Positions 48,457 through 58,272 of a stretch of DNA of 64,000 nt are shown one piece after another; position 1 is the first letter of the stretch; each line of letters starts with the position of its first letter. This DNA is from Vibrio cyclitrophicus (GTDB lineage: Bacteria > Pseudomonadota > Gammaproteobacteria > Enterobacterales > Vibrionaceae). The notes beneath the pieces were generated by a model that ran no database searches, was not told the origin of the DNA, and saw nothing but the letters and a program-made list of their open reading frames with translations. Where the stretch lies: assembly GCF_024347435.1 (NCBI RefSeq), contig NZ_AP025480.1, positions 3,286,001 to 3,350,000 of the forward strand. The letters run 5' to 3'. Both the position numbers and the translations under genes were made by a program.

Positions 48457-49701
48457 TTATCGAGCTGTGCGTTTTTGTCTTCGCTTGATGTTTTGCTCTT
48501 TCACAACAAAGTCGAACAATGGTGCGAACAAGTTAGCAAACAAGATAGCGAGCATAATGCCTTCTGGATAAGCAGGATTGAGCACTCGGATGCCGACCGT
48601 CATTACACCAATCAAGATCCCGTAAGCCCACTTACTCTGATTGGTAAACGCGGCAGAAACTGGATCGGTTGCCATAAAGAAAGTACCAAAAGCAACACCA
48701 CCCAACACAAAGTGCCAGTAAAACGGCATCGAGAACATCGAGTTGGTATCAGAGCCGATCCAGTTCATCAAACTAGAGGTCACCACAAGACCGATGATAA
48801 CCCCGGCAACAATACGCCAAGACGCTATCTTCATGACAATGAGCATCAACCCCGTAAGCATAATTAATAGCGAAGAAACCTCCCCCATCGATCCTGGAAT
48901 ATTACCGATGAACGCATCCATCCAAGTTATTGTCTCGCCAGTCATGTTGTTGATTAAAGAGGTACTGCCTCCCTCATACCACTGACTGAGTGGTGTCGCC
49001 CCTGAATAGCCATCAGCCGCCGCGACCCACACAAGCCCACCCGACATGTTGGCTGGATAAGCAAAATAGAGGAAAGCCCGCCCAGCTAACGCAGGGTTAA
49101 GGAAGTTTCGTCCTGTACCACCGAACAACTCTTTAGCAACAACGATACCAAAGGTGATGCCTAATGCGGCTTGCCATAGTGGAATCGTCGGCGGGAGAAT
49201 TAAGGCAAATAAAACCGAACTCACGAAAAAGCCTTCGTTGACTTCGTGCTTGCGAACAACCGCGAACAGTACCTCCCAAAAACCACCAACGACAAAAACC
49301 GTGGCATAAACAGGAAGGAAATAGAGCGCCCCAAAAAACATCTGGCTGCCCCAACCGCTTGCCATTAATGATGGCGCATCACCAAATGCCCAAGACAAGC
49401 GCCAACTACTCTCGATAACCGAAGTGAGCTCACTCAGTTGATAGCTGGATGTGAGTGCCGAAACACTCTGATGCCCGACGTTATACATGCCCCAGAACAT
49501 GGCAGGGAAGGTCGCTAGCCACACCAGAATCATGATTCGTTTGAGATCGATACTATCTCGAACGTGAGTCAACCCTCGGTTTACATTGCCAGGCGTGTAA
49601 AATATCGTCGCGAACGCCTCATACACTGGGTAGAGTTTTTCGTACTTACCTCCGGCTTCAAATTGCGGTGCCACATCTTCTAAACGTTTTTTAAAACTCA
49701 T
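48457..49701 (-). CDS. solitary NqrB-like subunit of Na+-NADH:quinone reductase
   Basis: A 414-aa, roughly ten-helix membrane protein that resembles NqrB over its full length. The motif SGATPL in [13 protein letters not shown] keeps the Thr that covalently binds FMN in NqrB, and [30 protein letters not shown] and [17 protein letters not shown] are intact. NqrB normally is the second gene of nqrABCDEF; here none of the other five genes is adjacent. It is therefore a diverged extra copy or a protein with another partner. AAGGTG precedes the ATG at 49701; the frame extends four codons further to a GTG. Confidence 0.88.
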   Translation of the reverse strand: MSFKKRLEDVAPQFEAGGKYEKLYPVYEAFATIFYTPGNVNRGLTHVRDSIDLKRIMILVWLATFPAMFWGMYNVGHQSVSALTSSYQLSELTSVIESSWRLSWAFGDAPSLMASGWGSQMFFGALYFLPVYATVFVVGGFWEVLFAVVRKHEVNEGFFVSSVLFALILPPTIPLWQAALGITFGIVVAKELFGGTGRNFLNPALAGRAFLYFAYPANMSGGLVWVAAADGYSGATPLSQWYEGGSTSLINNMTGETITWMDAFIGNIPGSMGEVSSLLIMLTGLMLIVMKIASWRIVAGVIIGLVVTSSLMNWIGSDTNSMFSMPFYWHFVLGGVAFGTFFMATDPVSAAFTNQSKWAYGILIGVMTVGIRVLNPAYPEGIMLAILFANLFAPLFDFVVKEQNIKRRQKRTAR

Positions 49702-49853
49702 AATCTCAATCACCTTATTGCTTGAGTTATGGTTTTCTACGCATCAAACGCTCAATTTGAACAACTTTTAGCGATTTTTAATCAAGTTCGTATTCAAGAA
49801 ACTGACCAACATTCAAGAACAAAACCAATGTGAGAAAGTTTGGTTCATAAATA

Positions 49854-49879
49854 ACAAAGCCCCAGCGATAGCTGAGGCT
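49854..49879 (-). terminator. hairpin after the SPOR gene, likely terminator
   Basis: AGCCTCAGC pairs with GCTGGGGCT (one G-U pair), with TTTGTTATTT following leftward. The T tract is imperfect. Confidence 0.65.
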
Positions 49880-49902
49880 CATTTAGTCTTACTTTAGGTT
49901 AC

Positions 49903-50865
49903 TTATTTAACGCACATGACATTAAGCAATGAAGACCCTTTCAATTGGTTTACATTACCATTGGTAAACAGACCCTTCTTGCCTGCCCCCCAATAAGGTA
50001 AGTGCATTGGCCAATTCTGTTTTTCCATGACTTTTGAACCCAAAATACTCTGCCACTGCTTTTCAGTCATCAGCTTCATGTTGACCTTATTGCAGACTAA
50101 TTCAGCGCTACCGTAATCGAGGCGGCTCCAAGGCTTGCCTTGCTCCATATAGAACTGCTGCTGATGGTCTAGGAGGTAAGGAATAGCATATTGGTTGCCT
50201 GAAACATTGGCTGTCACGCGAATTTCGATTTCTAGATCGTTGTCTGTACTCGCATTACCGCTTGGTAGCGTCTGAATAGCGGCAGCACTCGTTACCGCAG
50301 CCGCTTGCTTAACCGCCACAGGTTTCGGCGCAGGTTTAGCTTCTACTTTTACAGGAGCCTTAGGCTTTACAGCTTTTGACTCTGCTGGTTTTGCAACGAC
50401 AGGCTGTGATGAGGTTTTAGACTTATCAACCATACGAATAAAGGCTTCACCATAACCAGACACCTTGCGTACTTGAGCTAAGTCTTTTCTCGCATCCGAA
50501 AATGTAGAGTAAGGACCAATCAAACAACGATAATCGCCACCCTCAGGCTTCATCCATACGTTAGTTGAGATCTTTTCATATAGAGGCTTCGCTCGGTTCA
50601 GTGACAAAGGCTTATTTAGCAAACCACATTGAACCCAAAACAGTTCGTTATCTGAATGACGTTTAGGCGCTTTGCTGCCCCATACACCTTTACCGATCGG
50701 ACATGATTGTTCTAGCTGTGGTAATTGATTGGTGCTTGCTTGAGTGGCATCGCATAGTACCGATTCTGCATTAACTTGGCTCGACACCAGAAGAGATACA
50801 GCGATAAGCCCCATACGATAATTTCTCATCACAGCACGACATACAGCATTCATTGTCAATTTCAT
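49903..50865 (-). CDS. SPOR-domain-type exported protein
   Basis: A 320-aa protein with a signal peptide (MGLIAVSLLVSSQVNA about residues 18-33). A SPOR-like segment follows (about residues 70-145: FWVQCGLLNKPLSLNRAKPLYEKI, CLIGPYSTFSDARKDLAQVRK), then a Lys/Pro/Ala linker (about 150-210) and a C-terminal region (YAIPYLLDHQQQFYMEQGKPW, MTEKQWQSILGSK) that I do not recognise. SPOR domains bind denuded peptidoglycan at the division site, so an envelope role is likely. The ATG at 50865 is my choice; GTG codons three and two before it are alternatives. Single gene. Confidence 0.72.
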   Translation of the reverse strand: MKLTMNAVCRAVMRNYRMGLIAVSLLVSSQVNAESVLCDATQASTNQLPQLEQSCPIGKGVWGSKAPKRHSDNELFWVQCGLLNKPLSLNRAKPLYEKISTNVWMKPEGGDYRCLIGPYSTFSDARKDLAQVRKVSGYGEAFIRMVDKSKTSSQPVVAKPAESKAVKPKAPVKVEAKPAPKPVAVKQAAAVTSAAAIQTLPSGNASTDNDLEIEIRVTANVSGNQYAIPYLLDHQQQFYMEQGKPWSRLDYGSAELVCNKVNMKLMTEKQWQSILGSKVMEKQNWPMHLPYWGAGKKGLFTNGNVNQLKGSSLLNVMCVK

Positions 50866-50982
50866 AACCACCACTTAAACCCTCACGGGTTAATTATTAC
50901 CGAATCAATGTCGATAAAACATGAATTCCATTTTAAGTATCATTGACACTATCAATAATACTAAGTTCCAGATCCATTAAGC

Positions 50983-51013
50983 AAAAAAAGAGCCGTAATT
51001 GCTTACGGCTCTT
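50983..51013 (-). terminator. terminator of the peptide ABC operon
   Basis: AAGAGCCGTAA and TTACGGCTCTT pair across GCAA; reading leftward a run of seven T follows. It lies about 40 bp past the last gene. Confidence 0.92.
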
Positions 51014-51052
51014 AGTTTAGTGACTTTTTTTGCTAAAAATCAAACCGAGCTA

Positions 51053-51991
51053 TCACCCTTTATAAATTTTAGGGTTAAACACGTCACGTAACCAGTCGCC
51101 TAGTAGGTTAATAACTAGAACTAATGTTACCAAAAGCACACCAGGAAATGCTGTGATCCACCATGCTCCTGAGAAAATGTAGTTAAAACCAGTACTGATT
51201 AGGGCACCCAGTGACGGTTGGTCTACCGGAAGGCCTAAACCTAGGAAAGAAAGTGCCGCTTCTGACATGATGGCATTTGCCACCTGTACCGTAGAGATAA
51301 CCAAGATCGGTGATAAACAGTTCGGTAGAATATGACGGAACATGATGCGAGGCGCTCTAAAGCCCATCACACGTGCCGCTTCAACATATTCTTTCTTCTT
51401 CTCTGCCAATACCGATGCACGAATGGTACGAGCATACTGCGGCCATTCTGCAATACCGATGATCACCACCAGCATAACAACGGCATATTGCGCGTAGAAG
51501 TCACTGCCGAAACTTGCCTTAAAGATGGCTGAGACAATGATCGCAACCATCATGGTTGAGAATGAAAGTTGAACATCAGCAAAACGCATCAGGAAGCTAT
51601 CAATACGACCACCGAAGTAACCCGCAGACAGACCGATAATGATACCGAGAGTCAACTGAAGGCCAACCGCTAAGAAACCAATGGTCAGTGATAAGCGCGA
51701 GCCGTAAAGCATAGTCGATAAGATGTCACGACCTTGCTCGTCAGTACCCAGTAAGAAACGTTCTTCACCGTCTTCCATCCAAGATGGTGGCAGTTCTGAA
51801 TCCATGATATCGATAGACGTCACGTCGTATGGGTCGATTGGGGCTAAAATCGGTGCCGCTAATGCCATCACAAGGAAGGCGGCGAAGATGGCGAAGCTGA
51901 ACATAGCCACTTTATCGCGTAAGAAGTAGTACAGAATGTCTGACTGCTTGAATCGCTCCCAACGAGATGGAGCTGTTGTTGTTTGTTCCAT
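51053..51991 (-). CDS. peptide-type ABC transporter permease (DppC-like)
   Basis: Inner membrane subunit of the dipeptide/oligopeptide/nickel ABC family. The 312-aa protein has an N-terminal helix (residues about 28-50) preceding five others and the EAA-like loop VEAARVMGFRAPRIMFRHILPN. The LLGTDEQGRDI and AALSFLGLGLP motifs are those of DppC. AAAGGAG lies 7 bases before the ATG, and the start is 2 bp past the stop of the partner permease. It probably pairs with the neighbouring permease. Confidence 0.93.
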   Translation of the reverse strand: MEQTTTAPSRWERFKQSDILYYFLRDKVAMFSFAIFAAFLVMALAAPILAPIDPYDVTSIDIMDSELPPSWMEDGEERFLLGTDEQGRDILSTMLYGSRLSLTIGFLAVGLQLTLGIIIGLSAGYFGGRIDSFLMRFADVQLSFSTMMVAIIVSAIFKASFGSDFYAQYAVVMLVVIIGIAEWPQYARTIRASVLAEKKKEYVEAARVMGFRAPRIMFRHILPNCLSPILVISTVQVANAIMSEAALSFLGLGLPVDQPSLGALISTGFNYIFSGAWWITAFPGVLLVTLVLVINLLGDWLRDVFNPKIYKG

Positions 51992-51993
51992 GA

Positions 51994-52971
51994 TTATGCT
52001 CCTTTCCCTGTAATGTTCACTGTTGGGTTAATGATACCGTAAAGCAAATCAACAATGGTGTTCGTTACTACGAAGATCAAGCCAACGAAGATAACGTATG
52101 CGGTAATCAGTGGTGTATCCACTCGGTTAATCGCTTCAAGGAATAGGAAGCCGGTGCCCGGCCACTGGAATACAGTTTCAGTAAGAATGGTGTAAGCCAC
52201 CATAGTACCGATTTGAACACCACCTACCGTTAGTACAGGTAACATTGTGTTCTTCAAAGCGTGTTGGTAGTAAATCTTGTTCAGCGCTAGGCCTTTTGCT
52301 TTACCAAACTTGATGTATTCAGAACTAAGAACCTCTAGCATTTCAGAACGCACTAGACGAATGAACAGCGGCAGCATGATAGATGCCAAAGCAATACTCG
52401 GCAGAACTAAGTGTGCAAGGCCATCTAGTGTTAAGAAGCCAGACTCCCAACCAAACCAGTTTGCAGTCTCACCACGTCCAAATGATGGCAGCCAACCTAG
52501 CTCGATAGAGAACACATACATCAGCATGATTGCAGTTAAGAAAACAGGCACAGAGATACCGATACTACTACCGGCCATCACAAGCTTAGTGAAGAAACTT
52601 TTTGGGTGTATTGCAGAATAAACGCCTAATGGAATCGACAGACAAACAATGATCAGAGAAGCACCGAACACAAGCTCCAGTGTCGCGACCAGTTTATCTA
52701 GAATTACGTCCACAGCAGGGCGTTTAAAGAAATATGAAGTACCAAGATCACCCTGTAGGGCTGCGCCTATAAAGCGAGAGTATTTTGTAACGAAGGGATC
52801 ATTTAAGCCGAGTTCATCACGTAGCGCTTGACGCTCCGACTCTGAAACAGATTGACCGACTAACTCACGTAACGGGTCGCCCAGGTTATCCTGAATGGCA
52901 AACGCCACCAAACTGATCACAAACATCACTATCAGTGCCTGAAACAGGCGCTTGACCAGAAACGTAACCAT
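51994..52971 (-). CDS. peptide-type ABC transporter permease (DppB-like)
   Basis: Second permease, 325 aa, with the DppB N terminus (VKRLFQALIVMFVISLVAFAI) and a periplasmic loop containing LREELGL-like LRDELGLNDPF. The coupling loop is EYIKFGKAKGLALNKIYYQHALKN. About six helices. It follows the substrate-binding-protein gene after a 182-bp gap that contains an RNA hairpin. AAGGA sits directly before the ATG, with GGGGC further upstream. Confidence 0.93.
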   Translation of the reverse strand: MVTFLVKRLFQALIVMFVISLVAFAIQDNLGDPLRELVGQSVSESERQALRDELGLNDPFVTKYSRFIGAALQGDLGTSYFFKRPAVDVILDKLVATLELVFGASLIIVCLSIPLGVYSAIHPKSFFTKLVMAGSSIGISVPVFLTAIMLMYVFSIELGWLPSFGRGETANWFGWESGFLTLDGLAHLVLPSIALASIMLPLFIRLVRSEMLEVLSSEYIKFGKAKGLALNKIYYQHALKNTMLPVLTVGGVQIGTMVAYTILTETVFQWPGTGFLFLEAINRVDTPLITAYVIFVGLIFVVTNTIVDLLYGIINPTVNITGKGA

Positions 52972-53110
52972 TCCTTGCCCCTTATCTATCCATGACTATC
53001 TAATCGAAATCCGCGATTAGACAACAAAAAAATTCAGTCTTAAAAAAGGTATTTAGCCAGACTGAAGGAAGACCAAATACCGAAACTTAAATCTATATCT
53101 TAATAATATT

Positions 53111-53136
53111 GAGAGCCTGAAAAACTTCAGGCTCTC
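53111..53136 (-). other. hairpin between substrate-binding protein and permease genes
   Basis: GAGAGCCTGAA and TTCAGGCTCTC pair perfectly; the leftward strand then reads AATATTATT, without a T run. It is a likely mRNA-stabilising stem behind the abundant binding protein. Confidence 0.7.
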
Positions 53137-53153
53137 GATTCTAGCAAGCTAGA

Positions 53154-54707
53154 TTATTTTACAACTAGGTCGCCGAAGTAAGGCATAACCATTGGGTTTA
53201 CGATGTCTGCAGCACCAACGTTAGACTTCGCGCCCCACGCTTCACTTTGCCAGTGTAGAGGTACGAATACTGCATCGTTGTAAAGTGTTGCTTCAACGCC
53301 TTTCAGCATCTTAGAACGCTTAACTGGATCAGTTTCGGTGTTAGAAGCTTCTACAATCGCATCCATTTCTGGGTTTGAGTAGCCAGAACAGTTGTATTGA
53401 CCACGACCAGTCTCTTCGTTACGAGTCATTGTTAGAAACTCATTGAAGTTCGCTGAATCTTCTGTGTCTGAGTGCCAACCGATCATCATCATGTCTGCTG
53501 AACATAGGTCAAACTCAGGCCAGTACTGTGCTTTAGGCATCGTCTTAAGATCAACTTTGATACCAATCTTAGACAGCATTGCCGCAGACGCTTGCGCTAC
53601 TTTCGCATCGTTCACGTAACGGTTGTTAGGCGCTGCCATAGTTAGTGTAAAGCCATCTTCGTAGCCCGCTTCTTTCATCAGCTCTTTCGCTTTTTTCAGA
53701 TCGTAACGAGGAACTAAATCTTCGTTGTGACCCGCGTAGCCTGTTGGGCTTTGCTGACCAGCAGCTGTCGCGAAACCTTTCATGATTTTCTTAACAATAC
53801 CTTCATTGTTAATCGCATGAACGATTGCTTGACGAACACGCACATCTTTCAGTGCTTCGTTGCTGTTTTGGTTCATTTGGAACGTAATGATACGAGTACC
53901 AGGTAGCGTTACTAGATCGATATTCTTAGCGTTCTTAACACGCTTGTGATCGTTTGGTGCTACAGGGTGAATCATATCTACATCGCCAGAAAGAAGTGCT
54001 GCAACACGCGTTGCGTCTTCTTTGATTGGCACAAGTGTTAGCTTGTCTACGTTACCATCCGTTTCTGTATCCCAGTAATCATTGAAACGCTCGAACGTAA
54101 CTTTAACGCCTTGCTCACGTTGCGTAACGATGAATGGACCAGTACCTGAAACATTAGTCGAAGCAAACGAATTACCGTGCTTAACTAGTTCAGACTTGTC
54201 ATTACCTTCAGCTGTTTGGCCTGAGTAGAACTTGCTGTCCATTGGGAAGATGTAAGTTGCTGTTTGTAGTACTAGTGGGTAAGCCGCTTTTGATACTAGC
54301 TCAACTGTATAGTCATCCACTTTTACCATTTTCTCGTATGGCGTGAAGATAGACTTAAAGTCTGGAGAAGCTTGTAGACGTTCAAAAGTCCACACAACAT
54401 CATCAGCTGTCAGTTCGTTACCAGAGTGGAATTTCACACCTTTACGTAGGTTGAAACGGAAAGTCGTTTCATCAACACGCTCCCAGCTAGATGCTAGGCG
54501 GCCTTCAAAATCCATCTCTTGTGTAAAACGTACTAGAGGGTCAAACACCATGTGAGACATTTGCAGTGTGCCACCAGACAGCTGCTCGTGCGGATCAAGT
54601 GATACTGGGTCAGCTGCGTAGCCAACGGTAATATCTGCTGCTGCTGCACTAAAGCTTAGGCCAGCTGCCATCAAAGCTACTGCTAATTTGCTTTTCATGG
54701 TTTTCAT
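53154..54707 (-). CDS. peptide/nickel-type ABC substrate-binding protein
   Basis: Periplasmic receptor of the SBP_bac_5 family, 517 aa. Signal peptide residues 1-23, ending SFSAAA-AD. The family signature VFDPLVRFTQEMDFEGRLASSWERVDETTFRFNLRKGVKFHSG follows the start of the mature chain. C-terminal motifs are WHSDTEDSANFNEF and VPLHWQSEAWG. The signature YAADPVSLDPHEQLS suggests peptide or related oligomer binding; the ligand is not determinable. AAGGAG lies 7 bases before the ATG. It sits between the fused ATPase gene and the permeases. Confidence 0.92.
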   Translation of the reverse strand: MKTMKSKLAVALMAAGLSFSAAAADITVGYAADPVSLDPHEQLSGGTLQMSHMVFDPLVRFTQEMDFEGRLASSWERVDETTFRFNLRKGVKFHSGNELTADDVVWTFERLQASPDFKSIFTPYEKMVKVDDYTVELVSKAAYPLVLQTATYIFPMDSKFYSGQTAEGNDKSELVKHGNSFASTNVSGTGPFIVTQREQGVKVTFERFNDYWDTETDGNVDKLTLVPIKEDATRVAALLSGDVDMIHPVAPNDHKRVKNAKNIDLVTLPGTRIITFQMNQNSNEALKDVRVRQAIVHAINNEGIVKKIMKGFATAAGQQSPTGYAGHNEDLVPRYDLKKAKELMKEAGYEDGFTLTMAAPNNRYVNDAKVAQASAAMLSKIGIKVDLKTMPKAQYWPEFDLCSADMMMIGWHSDTEDSANFNEFLTMTRNEETGRGQYNCSGYSNPEMDAIVEASNTETDPVKRSKMLKGVEATLYNDAVFVPLHWQSEAWGAKSNVGAADIVNPMVMPYFGDLVVK

Positions 54708-54801
54708 TGCATAACTCCTTCATGCGGGAATCCAGATCCCTAGTTGTTGTATTTGCGTCTGTTTATTGTTTTTAGCAAGCTAAACTCCAGCCTGCTGATT
54801 T

Positions 54802-56529
54802 TTATACTGCGGCTTTTGCCACTGCTTTTTCTTCTCTTAAGCCCGTAAACTCAGGCATTAAAGAAATTAGGTGCTTACTGTATTCATGCTGAGGCGATTG
54901 GAATAACTGCTCAGTTGGCGCAACTTCCAATAGTTCGCCCATTTGCATCACGCCAACACGATCACACATTTGACGAATAACCGGTAAATCATGACTGATG
55001 AACAGCATAGTCAGATTGAGCTCGTCTTGCAGGTCTTTCAATAGATTAAGGATTTGAGCCTGTACTGACACATCCAGCGCCGAGGTAGGTTCATCACAAA
55101 TCAGAAGACGAGGACGAGTTGCCAGAGCGCGAGCAATAGAGATACGCTGACGTTGGCCACCTGAGAATTCGTGCGGGTACTTAACCCCTGCCATTTGGCC
55201 CAAACCAACGTGATCGAGCAGGTCGTTAACGATCTGACGAGTTTCATTTTCGTTGCGAGTTAGCTTATGGAAACGGATAGGTTCAGCAATGATGTCGAAT
55301 ATCTTCATTCGAGGGTTCATTGATGTATACGGATTTTGGAAAACCATCTGCATTTGGCGACGCATAGGGCGACGCTCTTTTTCAGATTTAAGACCGGTAA
55401 GGTCAATACCTTCAAAGGTTACCTTGCCTGAGTTCGGTGCGTATAAGCCAGCAATCACACGAGCAATCGTTGATTTACCCGAACCAGATTCACCCACCAA
55501 ACCAAACGTCTCACCTTCATGCACTTCAAAGCTGACGTTGTTTGACGCTTGAACATATTCACGACGGCTTTCGAAGAATGAATCTTTAGTCGTAAAACGT
55601 AAGTTCACGTTTTCAACGTTCAACAAAGGCCCCGTGTAATCACGGTGATCTTGGCTTTGGCCCAACCAGTGGTTTTTCACATCCAGTGGTTCCATCTCGT
55701 GTGCTTCTTCGATGTAACTCACTGTAGGGAAACGATCGAGTTTACGATCTGAACGCGGAACCGCTGAAATAAGGCTGTGTGTGTATGGATGCTCAGGAGT
55801 GCCAAGGACTTTCGCCGTTGGGCCAAACTCAACCAAATCACCACGATACATCACGGCTACACGATCGGTTACGTTAGATACAACACCCATATCGTGCGTG
55901 ACCAACATACAACCTACGTTCTTCTTAATACATAGGTCGCGAATCAAACCCAAGATCTGATCTTGGATAGAAACATCCAGTGCGGTTGTTGGTTCATCTG
56001 CGATGATTAAGTCAGGTTCACCTGCCAATGCGATCGCGATAACAACACGCTGACGCATACCGCCAGAAAACTGGTGTGGGTACTGCTTTAAACGGTTTTC
56101 TGGTTGTGGGATACCCACTTGGTTCATCAAGTCTAGTGAACGCTGGTAGGCTTCTTGATCCGAAACCTTCATGTTGGCATGAATCGTCTCTTTTAACTGC
56201 TGTTCTACTGTGAATAGAGGGTTAAGAGAAGTCATTGGGTCTTGGAAGATAAATCCAATCTTTGAGCCGCGAACAGAGCGCATCTGCTCAGGAGATAAAC
56301 CCGAAACTTTTTCGCCATCCAGAAACACCTCGCCGCTAGCAATACGGCCAGGAGGGCTCAGTAAATCAATAACAGCATTACCCACTGTTGATTTACCTGC
56401 ACCAGATTCGCCTACAACGCCAACGATCTCACCACGTTCAATGTTGAACGAAAGTGATTTAACTGCGGCGTGAACTCCATGACGAGATGGATATTCGATA
56501 CGAAGATTTTTTACTTCTAAAAGTGACAT
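54802..56529 (-). CDS. fused DppD-DppF-type ABC ATPase
   Basis: A 575-aa protein with two full ABC modules in tandem, the equivalents of DppD and DppF joined. Module 1 (about 1-250) has Walker A GESGAGKST and signature FSGGMRQR. Module 2 (about 300-560) has GESGSGKST, the Q-loop QMVFQNPYTSMNP, signature FSGGQRQR, Walker B LLICDEPTSALD and the H-loop LFISHDLPVIRQMCD. Both oligopeptide C-terminal extensions are present (PYTHSLISAVP and YSKHLISLMPEF). I use the ATG at 56529 (GAGG 7 bases upstream); the frame extends to 56643. It leads the transporter operon. Confidence 0.93.
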   Translation of the reverse strand: MSLLEVKNLRIEYPSRHGVHAAVKSLSFNIERGEIVGVVGESGAGKSTVGNAVIDLLSPPGRIASGEVFLDGEKVSGLSPEQMRSVRGSKIGFIFQDPMTSLNPLFTVEQQLKETIHANMKVSDQEAYQRSLDLMNQVGIPQPENRLKQYPHQFSGGMRQRVVIAIALAGEPDLIIADEPTTALDVSIQDQILGLIRDLCIKKNVGCMLVTHDMGVVSNVTDRVAVMYRGDLVEFGPTAKVLGTPEHPYTHSLISAVPRSDRKLDRFPTVSYIEEAHEMEPLDVKNHWLGQSQDHRDYTGPLLNVENVNLRFTTKDSFFESRREYVQASNNVSFEVHEGETFGLVGESGSGKSTIARVIAGLYAPNSGKVTFEGIDLTGLKSEKERRPMRRQMQMVFQNPYTSMNPRMKIFDIIAEPIRFHKLTRNENETRQIVNDLLDHVGLGQMAGVKYPHEFSGGQRQRISIARALATRPRLLICDEPTSALDVSVQAQILNLLKDLQDELNLTMLFISHDLPVIRQMCDRVGVMQMGELLEVAPTEQLFQSPQHEYSKHLISLMPEFTGLREEKAVAKAAV

Positions 56530-57340
56530 TACCAGACCTCTACTGCTTTGGCAGCTTTCTGCCCTGTCTGCAAAATTGAATCCATTCTTACCAGAATATT
56601 GTTCTGATATTTTATACGGTTGACAATTTGGCAAATAATTCACAGAAAAGCAACAAAAATAGGATAAAAAGTCGACATTAAACGCCTGGCAAGCAAAAGC
56701 ACTACATAACTATTCAAAAAAAGAGCATATAGTAATAAAAATCAACATCATACTCATGGTGAGAAATACTCACAAATCCCTTACTACAACTTACTTGTAG
56801 ACTGAAACCAATCGTTCAAAGCAGATCTCACTATTAGTCATTTAAAACAAATAATTATTCCAAAAAACAATTAACACTATAGAAACAAATGCTAGATTAT
56901 TTAAATAATACAAATAAAACAACTAGATACATAGTAATAAGCCACACTTTCCACCATCAAGATAAGTGTGATAAATGTAAAGTAGTAAAATAAGAGGCTT
57001 ATAAAATTAGAGACGATTTTAGGCTATTTAATATGAAGAAATCTGTCAAATATAGACCTTAGAGAGCAAATCTAAGGTTAGATTTCTCTTTTCATAAAAA
57101 CACTTAGACCAAACCCATTAGTTTGTCGAATTATTGAGCAATCAATTTATATAAAATTAGATATAGATCTAATGATTTTATAGAGAAAATATATTTATAA
57201 AGACGTAATAATTAAAGACATGACAGCATGCTCATTTAATACGAAAGTACATTTTACCAGTACGATCACAGACAATTTTTCGAAATAGGTAAGTTCATAA
57301 CCTTAAATAGCAGGTTAATGAATAACGGCGCGGCAGGGCT
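56530..57340. other. AT-rich spacer without genes
   Basis: About 800 bp between the ABC operon and the tRNA region. The DNA is markedly AT-rich between 56640 and 57260, with long A/T runs and no credible frame on either strand. The only structure I see is a hairpin ACCTTAGA-GAGCAAA-TCTAAGGT at 57056-57078. The promoter of the ABC operon should lie at its left end. Confidence 0.6.
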
Positions 57341-57344
57341 TCCT

Positions 57345-57485
57345 GCGGACTGGCGATCCAGCCCTCTGGTCTCAAATGATCTAAATTCCAGGCGTAAAAA
57401 AGCCCCGTCATTTCTGACGCGGACGGCTAGTTGAGGCTTCTTAAGTGATCGGTGAAGAGACATTCTTTGAACATCAGGCAAACCC
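57345..57485 (-). pseudogene. older tRNA-Pro remnant with decayed terminator
   Basis: TGATCGGTGAAGAGACATTC at 57446-57465 resembles the 3' end of the tRNA-Pro genes (TGGTCGGTGAAGAGGGATTC). To its left lie a decayed copy of the terminator hairpin (57395-57442) and CCCTCTGGTCTCAAAT (57363-57378), which resembles the anticodon arm. It is more diverged than the copy at 57556. Confidence 0.55.
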
Positions 57486-57518
57486 CACTTGGGTTCCAAT
57501 CTAGTGATCTACAGATGA

Positions 57519-57550
57519 AAAAAAGCTCATCATTTCTGATGAGCTTTCTT
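57519..57550 (-). terminator. second terminator copy, tRNA region
   Basis: AAAGCTCATCA-TTTC-TGATGAGCTTT with the T run leftward, identical in its stem and loop to the hairpin at 57630-57658. Confidence 0.85.
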
Positions 57551-57555
57551 AAAGG

Positions 57556-57600
57556 TGCTCGGTGAAGAAGGATTTGATACGACTGGGCTTCCAGCCCCCG
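57556..57600 (-). pseudogene. tRNA-Pro 3'-end remnant
   Basis: TGCTCGGTGAAGAAGGATTTG copies the acceptor and T-arm end of tRNA-Pro with a few changes, then diverges. The CCA end is altered (GCA in the RNA sense). No D or anticodon arm is left. It lies between two copies of the same terminator hairpin. Confidence 0.75.
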
Positions 57601-57629
57601 AATACATCATTATCTTTTCTCCAGATAGA

Positions 57630-57658
57630 AAAAAAGCTCATCATTTCTGATGAGCTTT
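57630..57658 (-). terminator. terminator of the tRNA operon
   Basis: AAAGCTCATCA-TTTC-TGATGAGCTTT, with TTTTTTT following on the leftward strand, just 8 bp past the last tRNA-Pro. Confidence 0.93.
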
Positions 57659-57665
57659 CTTAAGG

Positions 57666-57742
<77 letters not shown>

Positions 57743-57797
57743 AGATGTTTCGTTTGATTTCTCAAACTGGAAACTTCAAAGAAGCTACCAAAATTAA

Positions 57798-57874
57798 TGG
57801 GGTGGCTAACGAGATTCGAACTCGCGACCACCGGAATCACAATCCAGGGCTCTACCAACTGAGCTATAGCCACC
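57798..57874 (-). tRNA. tRNA-His (anticodon GTG)
   Basis: Starts GGTGGCTATAGCTCAG and ends TAGCCACC plus CCA. The anticodon loop TTGTGAT gives GTG. The extra G at position -1 typical of tRNA-His is encoded. Confidence 0.97.
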
Positions 57875-57917
57875 ACTAATTTTTATATAACCACTTAACA
57901 AGCGATTATTGAAATAG

Positions 57918-57994
<77 letters not shown>

Positions 57995-58071
57995 ACTAGT
58001 TTTGTATCGATTCTTGGGAAGAATGAATCAACACTGGAAGCCGAAGCTACCGATATTTTGTAAAGAAAGAA

Positions 58072-58148
58072 TGGGGTGGCTAACGAGATTCGAACTCGCG
58101 ACCACCGGAATCACAATCCAGGGCTCTACCAACTGAGCTATAGCCACC
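58072..58148 (-). tRNA. tRNA-His (anticodon GTG), second copy
   Basis: Identical to the tRNA-His at 57798-57874 as far as I can compare, with CCA encoded. Confidence 0.97.
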
Positions 58149-58195
58149 ATTATTTCTTTTTTGCCAATTCTCACTTACCGAAGTAAGAGACCGGA

Positions 58196-58272
<77 letters not shown>

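Noticed and set aside
57266..57499. 77-codon leftward frame in the tRNA scar region
   Set aside because: It overlaps tRNA remnants and a decayed terminator, and its Arg-rich content is typical of chance frames.
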